A stretch of 64,000 bases of DNA from Owenia fusiformis (Eukaryota > Annelida > Polychaeta > Sabellida > Oweniidae), in NCBI GenBank assembly GCA_903813345.2, contig CAIIXF020000010.1, positions 27,986,425 through 28,050,424 of the forward strand, in the 5' to 3' direction. A program made the position numbers and the translations under genes. Below are positions 25,405 to 38,729 of this stretch, in pieces. A model generated the notes under the pieces. It was not told the DNA's origin, searched no databases, and was given only the letters and a program-made list of their open reading frames with translations. Within the stretch, counting starts at the first letter, position 1. Each line of letters starts with the position of its first letter.

Positions 25405-28400
25405 ATGAAAGGATTATTACTACTAGCTTGTATTTCGGTGGGCATCGTCAATGGTGAGTTATTGTATTTATGAACAGAAATCTGCGTGAAAATACGGATT
25501 CCTGAAAAGTCTGAGTTGTATAAAGATGGCGTCGAATATTATTATTTCCTGTTTTGAAATTGTTTCTAATTTAAAATTAAAAGTTCACCTCAATTGATTT
25601 TGAGATGGATGTTGTCGAAGTCATTTAGTAATTATTAAAGAATAGTAATGTATTTTTGTTAAAAATATCAGTGATGAATTTATTACATGTCTGAATGTTT
25701 GAATTAAATTAATATGACCTTAGTTATCACTTAGGGGAATATGAAATTCTAGACTTTTCCAATGCTGTCCGTCTATCTCTCTATGACAATTTCATTTTGA
25801 AACATAAATATAGTCCCTGAATAATTTTAGTGTACTGCTTAGTACATATACTCGATGTCATATGATTGCAGTATGGCAAAATATCTATACTTGATATATG
25901 TATATAATTTCAGTGTATGGCCAAACACGTCAAATATCTATACTTAATATCGTATAATTTCAGTGTATGGCTAAAACTCTATATTTTATATCATATGTGT
26001 ATCACTCAATGTCATTCAGTGTATGGTCAAGTACATGGTATAATTTCAGAGTTTGGCCAAATATCTATATACTTGGTCATGTATCTATAACTAGATATCA
26101 AACAATTTCAGTGTTGGTCCAAAATTCTATATTTTATGATTTTGATTCTAGTGTATGGCCAAGTACCTATATTTGATATCATATAGAGTCAGTGTATGGC
26201 CAAATAGCTGAACTTGATATCATATTACATGATTCTAGTCTATGACACCGTATCTATACTCGATATCAAATAATTGAAGTGTATGGCCAAAAATCTATAT
26301 TTCATATATTTTGATTTCAGTGTATGGCCAAGTACCTATATTTGATATCATATAGAGTCAGTCTATGGCCAGATATCTGAACTTGCTATCATATTACATG
26401 ATTCTAGTCTATTGCCATGTATCTATACTCGATAGCATATAATTTCAGTGTATGTGGCCAAATAGTTTCACTGGCTATAACATAATTTCAATTTGAAACC
26501 AAATATCTATACCTGATATAATTCCAGTGTATGGCCTGCCAAATATCTGAACTTGCTGATGGTATCATATGATTCCCGGCTTATGGCCAAGTATCTATTC
26601 TCAGGCGATCAATATTTATAATTCCAGTGTATGGACAAATATCTATACTGGTCTAGTGGACATCATATAATTTCAGTGGATGACCAAATATCTCTAATTG
26701 GTATCATATTATTTCAGTGTATGTATTCGATATCAAATACTTTTAATGTATGGCCAGATACTTCTATTAATCTTTGTATCTTCTAATTTCAGTGTATGGC
26801 CAAGTACCTATACTTGATATCATTCAAACAGTCCCCGAGACTAATACGGTGACAAATGAGATGCGTGCGCAAATGGACAGTGACGTCACTCTATCGTGTA
26901 TGGTAGAAAATAAGCCAAGTGACGTATCTGTGAGTCTAAGCAATTATTTTGTAACGTCCCCATCGTCCAAGTAAATTATATGATATTTGAGAAAAATAAT
27001 GTTTACTTAAACGTATTACAGTAAATCTCTGTTTGTGATTATGTTCCCTGCCCTGTTCCTTGTATCGGACCGATTACCAGAGGAAATTTAAATGGGGCAT
27101 AACGTTCCATCTGACTAAGATAAATGTTATGAAATATTATGAAACTATAACAACTATAACAACTAGTTGAATATACAAATGTATGACCATGCTAGAAATG
27201 AATGGCAATGTTTTTGATTCAGGTGATCTGGCAGAAGATCATTTTCTATCCCAATGGTACGAAGGGTGATCCTTTCCGTATCTCTACAGACACCCATCCC
27301 GAGGATAACACCAAATACAGTATTGAAAAACCAACTCCATTGGTAGGACTATTTATCTCACATTAAAAATAGAAGAAAAATGTTACTCTTTAATGGTAAA
27401 AAAATGCAGATCTCCTAAAATCTCATTAAAAACGAGACTTTAACGAGATTTCAAAGTTATATGGAAAAAGGACCATTCAAACCATCAATAAATGCCAGAA
27501 AAGATCTGAATCAAAACTTTAATATAGTCTCTTATAGTCAGAGTGAAGTGATGTGAGCTGAATGGGTCTCATGGTAGGCTCGGAGAAACCACCCTCTGAC
27601 AGAGGGAGGCAAGGCTATAGTTTGCTTTGATATTACATTCCAGGTATGGAGATTGCGAATCAAGGCTATTCAGATAGTAGATGAGGGCTACTACAATTGT
27701 TATGTCCAAGTCACAGACGCTGCAGGCAACAATGTACAAGAGGGTCGTACTGTTTCCGTCACAGGTATAACATTGCAAGTTAAACAGCATGATTGAGTAA
27801 AGAGTTATAAGGTTGACTACTTACGTTTGATATGACGTTTTCAGAACAACCAATTAAGTTGCAATATTTAGCAATAAGGACTGTAGAGAAAATAGTTTTT
27901 TCATTTTTTCTGAGCTATCAAGGCAACATTTGGTTTAACATCTTCTTTGACATACCTATTTTCTTAAAATGTATGGATAAATGATCAATTTCAGCATTAG
28001 GAAGTGTAAATTGAGTTCAAAGCTTTAAAAAGGGGACTTCCACTTTTATATTTTTAAGATCCACCATGTTTCAAGAGGAATATCAGCTAAAATAATGTTT
28101 ATCTAGGGGGTTTCTTTGTAGATAATAAAAATAGATGTTAGTCTTGATGAAATATCCAAACTTAAATATATTTTGACACTGGTCCATGATCGTTGAATGA
28201 CCCCTCTGCACTAATTATTGCACCTTTAATGAATAAAATGCATCGTCTTTTGAGGAAATAAATTATACAATGGTATGATTTGTACAAGTATCTACGAGAG
28301 CCAGACATTTTAAAATTTTTGATAGCTCTTAATAAAAATTCTTAATTACGAGCCATTAAAAATTAAATAGAGGTCAAATCCACAATATTTATCAATTACA

Positions 28401-30471
28401 TTTAGTCCAATTGCTCCCAGCTCTCATGGTATTTTATGATTTTTAGCTGCTCCGAAGATTTTAGACGCCGAATCAAGTTCAGATTCCACCGTCCGAGAAG
28501 GGGAGAATATAGATCTACATTGCAACGCCTCTGGTAGACCGTTTCCAACGATATTATGGACTAAAGGCGGGAATGCTGTGTTGCCAGGGGGTGGGGTGAC
28601 TCGGCTGGTAAGAATTGATTTCACTTGTATAGATATATAAGGGTTATTTAATGGAGGATGGGGTATATATAGGGACAAAGGGAAATAAAAGTATATCTAC
28701 CCGAGGGACCGTAGGCGGGTTGAACTGGGTGGTTGGAAATATGTATGGGAAGCATGGGATTCCTAACCAATTCTGCCTCTCAAAAATTCTGTTTCATACA
28801 ATGAATGAAATTAACAAAATTTTACATTTTTGAAATACAAAACAGTACTTAGTCTAGTGTTACAATAAATATAGTGTTGCCCCACCTTGCAGAGTTCTTT
28901 ATTAACAATAAGTAACGCCGAACCAAGCTTCCGAGGCACATACATGTGCACAGCCATGAATGAGATGGGAATCGATAGACGTTCCATATACCTTGATGTC
29001 AAATGTAAGTGATGTTTGTCACAGCCTCATTTCTGATTGGTTGACGCAAAGCCATGAATATATCTCTTTATTTTTTGTATGAATAAAAATATCAATATTT
29101 TTTGGGCTCATATGATTCATATTACAACAAATGCAATGACACCATTTGCAATATCAGACTTATATTTCAAATCATGAAATATGCAATCAATAACTTAAAA
29201 ACAAAACGGAGACTTGAACACATTAATACACCATATATGTGATACTGTTCATGTAAAACATCTTATGATTGCGTTCAGTTGCTCCACGTCCAAGATTTGA
29301 TCCGGTCCGTCAGCTGCAAGCAATAGGATACAGGAAGGAGATTGTGTGTGCGATAGAGGGTAATCCGGAACCGTTACCCAATCAGATTTCATGGGTGAAT
29401 AAGATGGGAGAGAGGATCACAGACAGTTCAAGGTAAACTATTGTACTATCTACATTCGAATTGAAATTAACATTTTTTGCTTTTTAATGTGGGAGTCACG
29501 GCCATGGGGCTGGATGTTTCACGAACTTCTACATGAGCTGAAAGCAAAATGCTTTCTCAATAGCATTATTTTTTGTTGGAAAATGTGTTTATGATATGTA
29601 AAATCCTTGGCGCAAACTCCACGTACCACAGGTAGGGTCTCCAAGATGTGAGACCCGGTGGTTGATATTCATTAGATTGAGTTTATATTATTGTAGTTGG
29701 TGTTCTCTAACTTGCCTTAACTTTCTGAAGTTTAAGAATTGTTGGTACAGCTACTTTATTGTAAAATCTTATCTCAATCACAAAATCATACCACCACTAC
29801 CACCAAACAACAACAGTAACGAAATTAAGTTAATTTTTCATGGATTTGCAATTACAGATTTAAGATTCAGTACTCTCTAGGCGCAATGAACCGTGTGGAG
29901 AGTGAACTAACTATATTCAACGTTCAAGAAGAAGATTTTCAACAGTATTCCTGTCGTGCTTTCAACAATGAAGGGAGTAGTTTGGCAACGATGGAGCTCG
30001 TCAGTAAGTAAATTGACGTTAAACATTCAACCATTGATCTATTTATTCAACCATTGAATCAATCGAATGAAGCAGTCCATCGAATGCTTTAATTGATTTT
30101 TATGCACTCGGTAATGCCTGGGTCACATTTGCTCCGATCCATCGGCCGGCGCCCGGCCGATTGAGTGTTTTGCTCAATATTGTATTCAATTTTGAACAAA
30201 ATACTCAATCGGCCGGGCGCCGTAGTGAAAATCGGAGCAAATGTGACCAAGGCATAAGTAGTTACATCAGACTGCATGTTGAATCCTATAAAAATAGGGC
30301 ACAAACCTGATTGGTTCCTATCGTTTTAAAGAATGTTTTTGCTCGTGTTTTATTTCAGAAACGGATACACCACAACCAGGGAAGATAGGACAGATCATTG
30401 CTGGTGGCTCCGCAACCATGGTCTCTATAGCAACTATGGTGGTGTGTATTGTCGTTCGACTCATTCACTGA
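25405..30471 (+). CDS. Three-Ig-domain single-pass membrane protein (IgLON/lachesin-like)
   Basis: Nine coding exons: 25405-25453, 26793-26929, 27223-27342, 27644-27764, 28447-28607, 28893-29004, 29279-29432, 29858-30003, 30359-30471. They join in frame to 370 residues. A signal peptide (MKGLLLLACISVGIVNVYG) is probably cut before Q20. Ig1 has C52, W65 and C121 (DEGYYNC); Ig2 has C167, W179 and C215 (FRGTYMC); Ig3 has C257, W272 and C317 (EEDFQQYSC). Each Ig domain is split by a central intron. A hydrophobic segment at ~344-367 followed by RLIH fits a membrane helix or a GPI-type tail. Three Ig domains with this layout resemble IgLON, lachesin and amalgam cell-adhesion proteins; exact orthology is unknown. 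Intron 1 holds the tandem array at 25863-26787, and a MITE lies in intron 8. A polyadenylation signal (aataaa) is at 30583. Confidence 0.88.
25863..26787 (+). repeat. Tandem array of exon-2 splice-acceptor-like units
   Basis: About twenty degenerate units of ~40-50 bp with consensus ataatttcagtgtatggcca, then aatatctatacttgatatcat. The real exon 2 begins in the same way: ttctaatttcag|TGTATGGCCAAGTACC, then TATACTTGATATCATT. A four-unit higher-order repeat with a 169-bp period covers roughly 26108-26444. Most units keep an AG before TGTATGG. See the finding. Confidence 0.85.
30114..30255. mobile_element. MITE, CGGCCGGGCGCC family
   Basis: aatgcctgggtcacatttgc, then tccgat, is repeated inverted at the right end (atcggagcaaatgtgacc, then aaggcata). 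The core carries cggccggcgcccggccgatt, also inverted. It lies in intron 8 of the Ig gene. Decayed relatives are at ~9345-9545 and ~63450-63500. Confidence 0.75.
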
Positions 30472-30824
30472 AACAAAACGTTTATGCATGGACTTCTATA
30501 CAAAATTGTATCATTTGTAAATATTGTAAATATCATTGTTAGCACGAGCTTTCCTTGTAACCTTTTATATTTCCAAATAATGAATAAATAATGTTCCTCA
30601 AAATTATATAATTGAAGTATATGAGAAACTTAAGCGTGTGCGTGAACCGTTAGAATGAACTAGAGTTTGTTCCATGGGTTGGGAAGGGAAATGTCCTCAT
30701 ATCATTTAGTGGAGTCAGTTTCTGCAATGAAACCCGTTTTACATACAAAGACATATAGATTGTTTATATACAAATACAATGCTTGAATATTATAGCTTTA
30801 TTTGAAATTAATTTAGAGATGAGT

Positions 30825-31498
30825 CCATGGTAACCTGTATTAAGTGTAGGCAGGCCAGTTTAATTACAACATACAAAGTAGCATGCGGAAATCATACAAT
30901 TTGCAAAAAAAGGTTTGGTATTATTGCTTGTTGATTGATTGTTGCTATACCAATGTTTATTTGTGCACACTTTACAGAATGGACTAAATTGCATATAACA
31001 TGTCATGAAACACACCAAAAAACAATGAGCTAATTAATGAGCTATTAAGTGTATGCATCAATCAAATGGCTCATTTTGAACATATAAAAAGTATTTGTGT
31101 TTTGTTTCCCAGGGAATCGTATTCCCATGTAGTACACACATAAATAGTGTACATTATGTATAGTAGTACTTGAATAGCCTGGTTTATATAATATTGAAGG
31201 GCATGCTGATTGTACACACGAGTACATGCATGAAGGCCTAATATTGATATTGCTTGCATACCTAAATAAAAGTAAACTCTTCTTATCATCCCCTAATGTA
31301 AACACGGTGGTATACGTAGTCCGATTTATCGGATACTTTAACAGAAACTTTAGGTGGACCATTAGATTTCAAGTACTATTAAAAAAGGGGACATCATCCC
31401 TGACATACATAGACTCATAGGGTGTGTGGGCAGGAATTTGAGGATTTTATATATTATAATTCAACTGACCTGCCTACCCTAAATGTAGGTTGCCATGG
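30825..31498. mobile_element. DNA transposon with ~48-bp TIRs, 0.67 kb
   Basis: ccatggtaacctgtattaag, then tgtaggcaggccagtt, is repeated inverted at 31450-31498 (aactgacctgcctaccctaa, then atgtaggttgccatgg). The interior has frames of up to 105 codons without recognisable homology. Non-autonomous. It occupies the space between the Ig gene and transporter gene 1. Confidence 0.7.
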
Positions 31499-32192
31499 CA
31501 TGGCAATCTTACAATTGATTATATGATACAGCTGTAATATTTAAGCACTGTAATTAGATAATCTATAAGTTCTGAAAAATTAGAAGGATATATGAAAAAA
31601 TCACGAAATGAGAGATTTTTTCAGAATATATTCATACACCAATATCATTTTTATGACAATCAAGTATTGTTACATACCAGGAAGGTCAACTTTATTGCTC
31701 TAGAGCTGTTCTGCAGAGGGTGTTTAAAGATTGATGAAGTAACATGAGAATCAATGTAAACGTGCAGTTTTTGAGCTCTATTAATATCCGCTGGGTCCAC
31801 TTTTTAAGACCACTTTTTAAGAAACATTGGAAAAAATTGTGCTCATAAATATATAGAATGCACAGTTGTACAGCTAACTTACTCTACTATCTAGATCGCT
31901 GTATCCTATATATGTGACATTATCAAAATTGAGGTAAATATCTGACTGCATTTTTTACAAGTTACATTTTAGAGCCCAAATAGCTAGTTTACATTGTGAA
32001 TGTGGCACGCATATGTATTCATCGAAAATATTAACAAATGTTTGTTTATTATAAACTTTGAATGCATGCGTGCTTTGAAGAGAATAAAAGAATCCTGAAA
32101 AGTAGAAAATATAAACATGCCTGTAGATATGTAACATGAGATAAACATAGAAAGTAAAAGCATTCTTATTAGTATCATTTACAAAAACGAAG
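31499..32192. other. Upstream of transporter gene 1, nothing recognised
   Basis: AT-rich. No promoter motif that I can defend and no coding frame. Confidence 0.4.
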
Positions 32193-35100
32193 ATGGTAGA
32201 TATAGCAGGGGTAGTGGTTCTTGCGGTGTTTTACATCATTATTCTGGGGGTAGGAATAGTGGCAGCAAAATTCTCTAAGACGGAAGGAGCCTCCGAGACA
32301 GAGCGGTCGTTAGTTGCTGGTAGACAACTCAACCTAGGAGTTGGCATTCTGTCAATTGCAGGTAAGATTGTATTCTATATTATTACACACATTTAGATCA
32401 CGTGCTAAAACATTTTACCCAAGACGTCTTTGGGCTCCAGTGTAAATCCAACTATTAAGATCTCGTAATAAGAATATATTCGTCAATCACATTCCCTTAA
32501 CTTTGAATGATATAAAAGTTATAAATATAAAAATCATGCATAAAATTGAAAATGGAAAGGTTGTATAAATGAAAATCTAATTATCAGAACCGATTACACA
32601 TGTCGGCGGCTCTAATTTTAGTTGTAGGCCTACTATGAACAGATTGTCTTTGAAATATAAAATCAACAGAACTTATCGAGTCGTCAGTAATGTCCCAATC
32701 AGTAATGTCCCAATATAATTGCTCATAACACATCATATATACGTTAGATATATCTTGAGACCAAATCATAAGCACGATATCGACAATATATTGAGGATAT
32801 CAACAGGACAACCAAAAGAACAACCAACTGTCAAAATTGAACACAATAAGTCGAAAACAGAATACAATGTTTTTTGGGGATTTATCTATATTGTAACTCC
32901 GTAGAAGTAATAAATATGGCTTCTCTAAGCCAAAATAATCTGAAGGAAAAAGCCAATCAGACTGGAACAAATTTGAGCGGGCTTTTTAAATTTTATTTGA
33001 ATTTCTATTGATGTAAGTGGAAATTCATGGCTAGGAACAGTCATCGAATTGATACTGTTAACGAATTAATTCAAGCCTCAGAATTGATAAGTTGATAAAC
33101 AAACTTGTTTTACATAAAATAACATGAACAAATCAGGGGGTTATTCTAATTGTGTTTTTAGGAGACCTTATCTCTTTAATATATTTGTAGCAAGTTATAT
33201 AGGTGGTGGATTCTTGAACGGATTTGCCGAATCAGTGGCTCTCGATGGAGTAATCTGGATGTTAATGCCCGTTGGGTTAACGCTGGGAATTTTCGTTTGT
33301 AAGTTGAATTATTCCTAAAAATCATATTTTGATAGCCTCATTATAACAGGCCCTTTGTCAGCTTTTGCCAAATGGGTGCACTTTCTTTTTCTCGGGCACT
33401 TTTTAAAAAATTCCAGGGGAGTGGTTAACTATTGACAACTTTGGCCCAAAAATGGCCAAAGTCACTTGAAAAGTACTGAGAATGATGACGGCTGCATGAT
33501 TTTGAAATAATGTTTAGCCAGAGGGAACCCGAATCTCCATGGCTACGGGTCTGTAATAAAGTTACATAGCTTTATAATCAAGATTATGATTTCCCATAGC
33601 ATCTTTCGCCATCGGAGGAGTGATGCGTAAGAGGAAATATTTGACAATGTTAGATCCATTTAATGAGAAATACGGAAAGGAGGTGACTGCCGTCTTGTTT
33701 CTTGTGAGTCTTCTGGCCGATACGCTGTGGTCTGCCTCTATATTAACTGCATTGGGTAAGTATATAGACGTTATTTAATGGGAGCTTTTTATGCAGGGTA
33801 TATCTGAGTGAAATATAATATATCATCCCGAGGGACCGTATGTCTGATGAGCGGGTGATATCAGCGGGTGATATATATATCACCCGCTCAATTCAGATAT
33901 ATCAATTATATTCCTGCATGTTATTGACCTATAACACTACTAAATATGGAATAAATATGCCTCCTTTCCTTTCGAAACTCAAGTGACCTGACGTAACTCA
34001 ATTTTTGCATAGCCTATGACTTTGTGTGGGAGGGAGAGGGGCATTCATGATTTTTCAAAAGAAAATTGGACATGACATGCATTTTAAATGTAGGGCGTAT
34101 GTGATATCGAGACTTTATCCTTAAAAAACCAGGCTTTGGACCGAAATGAGAAAACCAACGCTGTCTCACTTTAAGTTAGTCTAGCTGCAAGCCTCTGTGA
34201 CCCCCTCTACTTATCAAAACACCTTCTCACACAGAGGAAAGGTCTTGGGGCGAGACTAACTTATACTTTATTTAATTCTCATCTTCCCTGCTCAGGGACA
34301 AGCCTTTATGTAATGATTGGACTGGATTTTGAGCTGTCTGTGGTTGTATCTGCCGTGATCGCTGTATTCTACACTATGATAGGGCAGATGATAGCTGTTG
34401 TCTTTACAGATGTCGTGGAGTTGGCTTTCATTGTCATTGGTTTGGTATGTATGGAGTTCTTACGACATCCAATAAAAGCAGGTCATCAATATAAAAAGCA
34501 CTAAGGACGAAGAAAATAAATTAAAACAAACACTGGTCCTCAACTGGTTATTAATAACAAAATCGATTATCTTCAGTCGGAGGCTATTTTCATCTTCACC
34601 AAGAAGGAGGTCGATTTGTATCCAAATATTTTACTCGTATGTTAAGGCAGAGACATATTATATATATGTCTCTAGGTCGAACTTCAATGTTTGTTGCTCA
34701 GTCTGCTTGCGCATCTCTAATGCCAAAAACGAAAACTGAATAAAGCATTCATATTTGATACTTGTTGAGTTGAAAAATTTTCGCCTGATTTATGAAGCTA
34801 GCGTTGGGAAATTTATAAAGTACTGTACTTTCGTCTCCATATGAACATCGCTATCTTGACCCCGCCCCTTAATCTGAATTGAGCCAATACTTTTTCGTTT
34901 GATTACATTGAAAAAACATAGCATTTTAAATTCATCGCACAGTTTAGCTAGTATATAACATTGAAACGGCAGCGTATACGTATACATCGACCATATACAA
35001 ATACATGGAGCTTCCTCACTTAAAAAGCCGTTCGCGCTTCAGTGTAAGATAGTCGGAGCTAAAACATGCATGTCATACATCATCTTCTTCAAAAAGAATT

Positions 35101-38100
35101 AAGGTTTGATTCATGTACTTTCTGTTCAAGGATCCGTCGTGAAAAACATATGTAATAACGCAGATGCGAGTAGGTAGTTACCAGATTCACCATCAGGTGG
35201 CTCGTTCGGGTCAGATAGCATGGCGGGTATAGTAGAAAGTTCCCTTTAACTTAAATTACATCTATTTGCGTGGTTCAATTTTCATATAACCTTATGTATC
35301 TAATAGTTATGCAAATTAAAATATGTCCAGTAAAAGAAAATGTTAGCTGTCCAATACAAGAAAAGATAATTCACTTTTTGTGATTTTGTTACATGGGGTC
35401 TATGGGGAATCAACCCGAACAAGAAGTCACATTTTCAAAAAAAAATTAAATTTTCAAAGTTGATAGACAATACGAAACCATGTTCCTAGATGTACTTTTA
35501 CATGCAGATTTCAAATATGACATCACTTTGACTGAATTTTGAATATTTAATGACGTAAAACAAGATTTTTCTACTCGCATCTAGTCTATTATCATTTCGT
35601 CCGTACAATTACAACTAAAACTATTTTCATTGATATTTTGCTGCCATTTCTCGTCCGATACCGCATCCATCGGGAAACGGTCTAATCTCTTGTATGAGGT
35701 GAAAACAAATGCCTACGTATATCCAAGTGAAAAATTATCTATATCGGAAATACAATGATTTTATTTTCCGAATTCTAGTGATATTCTAATTTAGGTGTTA
35801 TGTTTTTGGCCATATTTTATATTGGCGTAGTTACCCTGGCCTTACCCCATTAGGTTGGCAACTGTTCTTGCTTTGTTATTCTAGGCAATTGCAATACCAT
35901 TCGCTGCAACAAATGAAAATGTTGACCTAAATTCACTTCGTGAAACACAAGATAAATGGGCGGGTACCATCGAGCCAATACAGATTGCGTCGTACATAGA
36001 TTTAGCCGTAGGACTATGGGTAATATATATGGACTACTTATAGAATAAACTTAAAAGTTAAAGGTTATCTTGTAATAAATATCATGTACGCCTAGATGAG
36101 GTCCTAGAATTAGGATACGATCGACCAAACTTGGAAAGTCTGTTTATCCCTAATATCTGCAGGAGGAGGGTCAACTTGGCCACCCCTCTGTTTTTTATTT
36201 GTACTTTTTAGTTATGAAAATATATTTGTTTCAACTTTTGGATAAGAGTCGCTGTTTTTATCTGTTTTTTATTATTTGTTTACAGATAGTTGGAAGTGTG
36301 CCATGGCAGAGTAGCATTCAACGATTCTTATCGGCCAAATCGGTTAAAGATGCGAAGATAATGGGAGTTGTTGGCGGAAGTCTGTATACTATTATTGGTA
36401 TAGCTCCCATTACTATTGGAGTTATAGGACGTGCGACTGGTAACATACATTTTACAGAGTCTAAGAATCTATAATTAGGTCGTTTACCCCCAGTCTTGAA
36501 TAAATAAAATAGGATCACAACTCGTTTGTAGTTTTCATTTTCCCCGTCCTTCTGACCTGTCTGTGTTCCTTCCCATATATCTGGTATTTCATACTCTAGG
36601 TAAAATCTGAAATAATTGAGATGGTAAAATTTATTCAATGAAGTATATGAAACAGTACTTTTATAAAACAATGAAAAAGTTGAAAAAGTTGATACGTTGG
36701 CTTATTAATACTTCGACGGAGTCTATCACCAGTAATGCTAAACAAATCTACATACAGTGTCAGTAAATAAATCTTACTATATACATCTTCTCTATCTAGA
36801 CTGGAACAATACAAGTTATGGGGAGGATCCTATACAAGGTGACAAGGCAGATATGATACTACCTTTAGTGATATACCATCTCACGCCTAGACCCGTTGCT
36901 GTTATAGGTAAAAAATGGCTGATAAGAAAATAATATACGCCTGCTCATGCCTGAGACGCCACCCGCCATATTGAAAAAATCTTTTTCTTTGTTTTCCTCT
37001 CGGCTTTTCTTCAGTATGCATTCGATAGTATTGCAGGCAAAAATATTAAAATAGTTTAAACGATATAAACATGTTGTATATAATTCATAAAACATGTTTT
37101 CTTATGTAGTGCCTACGTTCTGGCTTGAGAGCCTTCAATTCATTAGAACCCTACATTACCGGGCCTACGTTTGTCGAAATACCGCCGCTAATTTCTTACC
37201 TCAATTCTAAACACCTCGATTCTAAACACCACCCAAACGTTCTCGTATAGATGATCTTGGCACTCGTAGATATGGTTTAGGCACTAGATAAATTCTTACC
37301 AGTAGTATAGGGTGCAAACGGACGGTCATTCGAAAATACTTCAATGCTTTTTTTATTTTTCCAACCAGTTCCAACTGAAAGTTGCTACTCGTTAAAAATA
37401 TAAACATGTAGACATTTCTGTGTCCAAATCAACTTGTTTAGACGTCTTGTGCAAAAAGGTTTGTTTAAAGTTGAAGTGGATTATGCGAGGCAAAAACCAA
37501 TGAGTGCTGAAATCTATTTCAAAACTATGGTGGGGGAGTATGCAGAACAAAGTACTATCTACTTATTTGCAAATCCGGGATTTCTAATTGAATAATGCTG
37601 AATGTTTTTATCATTTATGTCAAGCCTTATGCTCCTTGACGGCTGCAGTGATGTCATCTGTAGATTCTATCATATTGGGATCAAGTGGAATGTTTACACA
37701 AAACATCTATGTAGTCATCATTCGTAAAAAGGTACGTTCTTTCGTGTAAATATTGTTCACGCTTTTTGAGTAAAACTATTAACAGTACAAACTATGTAAC
37801 TCCGTACTCGAGAAAAATCATTAGGGAGGTAAAATTACACTTTTTTATAAAAAACTTGTACGTGAACGTGTGTAATTATGGTCCTTTATGATTTAGTTCT
37901 CCCATTTGTAGTGTTTACCTGGCCAATTGAGTTTAAAAGTATACGGAAATAATTGTAATTAGGTCCCTTGGAAAGTGAATTGAGAGCGGAACAGGAAATT
38001 TAGAGCGGAACAGTAATTCCCGGGGGTCGAGATATTACACGCTAGCGTACAGGATCTCTTAAAAACGTGTAACTTAACCTCGATACTAGCTTTTTAACTG

Positions 38101-38729
38101 ACGTCTCCTTAATGTATGATAAAAGGACACGATGAACCCTACTCTCATGCAAAGTCGGCGTCTTTTAAAACACAAAAAACATGTATATTGCTAAATAAAC
38201 TTGTATTAGTTCCCCTAAATCTACATCAATACCGTTTCAGGCATCAGCGCGGGAAATAATGTGGGTACAGCGAATAACGATGCTCGTACTGGGCGTTGCG
38301 TCAGTAATCATCTCTATATATGGAGAAAAAACTGTCATTGGATTGTATTATGTGGGTACAGAGATTACCATGGTGGTTCTATTTCCTCAATTGATATGTA
38401 GCATGTACATAGATGTTTCTAATGGATATGGTGCTTTACTTGGCTCTGGTTTGGGATTAGTCCTTCGTTTCGGAAAGGGAGTTCCTTCGTTAAATCTAAT
38501 CGCTTTTATTCCTTATCCACCCTATGGCACCAACGATGATATATTTCCTGTTCGAATTCTGAGTATAATCGTTGCCATTTTGACCACAATTATAATATCA
38601 TACGCTACAAAAATGATGTTCACGAAGGGACTCGTGGGAAGAAAGTTTGACATGTTGAACCAGTTCTTCAAATCTGATCCGGAAATAGAGACGAATAACG
38701 AAAATGAGGAGAGCATAGCGTTGTTTTGA
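32193..38729 (+). CDS. SLC5A7-like: High-affinity choline transporter-like protein 1 (SLC5 family)
   Basis: Nine exons: 32193-32361, 33191-33298, 33600-33755, 34296-34444, 35885-36019, 36286-36439, 36800-36907, 37625-37731, 38241-38729. They give 524 residues, similar to CHT1 (~580) but with a shorter tail. Sodium-coupled, multi-pass plasma-membrane symporter of the LeuT fold. CHT landmarks are GGGFLNGFAE (61-70), KYLTMLDPF (105-113), the TDVVEL segment, GSVPWQSSIQRF (from 242), DWNNTSYG with an N-glycosylation sequon, MILPL, AAVMSSVDS and FPQLICSM. Against human CHT1 from memory, the cage residues W62 and Y91 are Y59 and L86, while W141 and W254 are kept (W136, W246). The Glu of GGEPYLYL is V443. 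Exon 8 uses an AAG acceptor and has one extra codon (VVIIRKK) relative to gene 2. Polyadenylation signals are at 38819 and 38852. Confidence 0.9.
33800..33935. mobile_element. Palindromic MITE in intron 3 of transporter gene 1
   Basis: gggtatatctgagtgaaata pairs loosely with attcagatatatcaattata. The core gagcgggtgata...atatatcacccgctc is a strong palindrome. A related gagcgggcggg...cccgctc sequence is at 59910-59940 in transporter gene 2. Confidence 0.55.
37826..38081. mobile_element. MITE, gaggtaa-family (copy 2)
   Basis: gaggtaaaattacact on the left and aacgtgtaacttaacctc on the right match the 1243-1420 element. It lies in intron 8 of transporter gene 1. Confidence 0.65.

Noticed and set aside
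25863-26787. CRISPR-like array
   Set aside because: The units are degenerate and contiguous, with no distinct spacers, and lie in a eukaryotic intron next to the exon they resemble.
31045-31362. 105-codon minus-strand frame
   Set aside because: Lies inside the 0.67-kb transposon between the Ig and transporter genes; no transposase motif.
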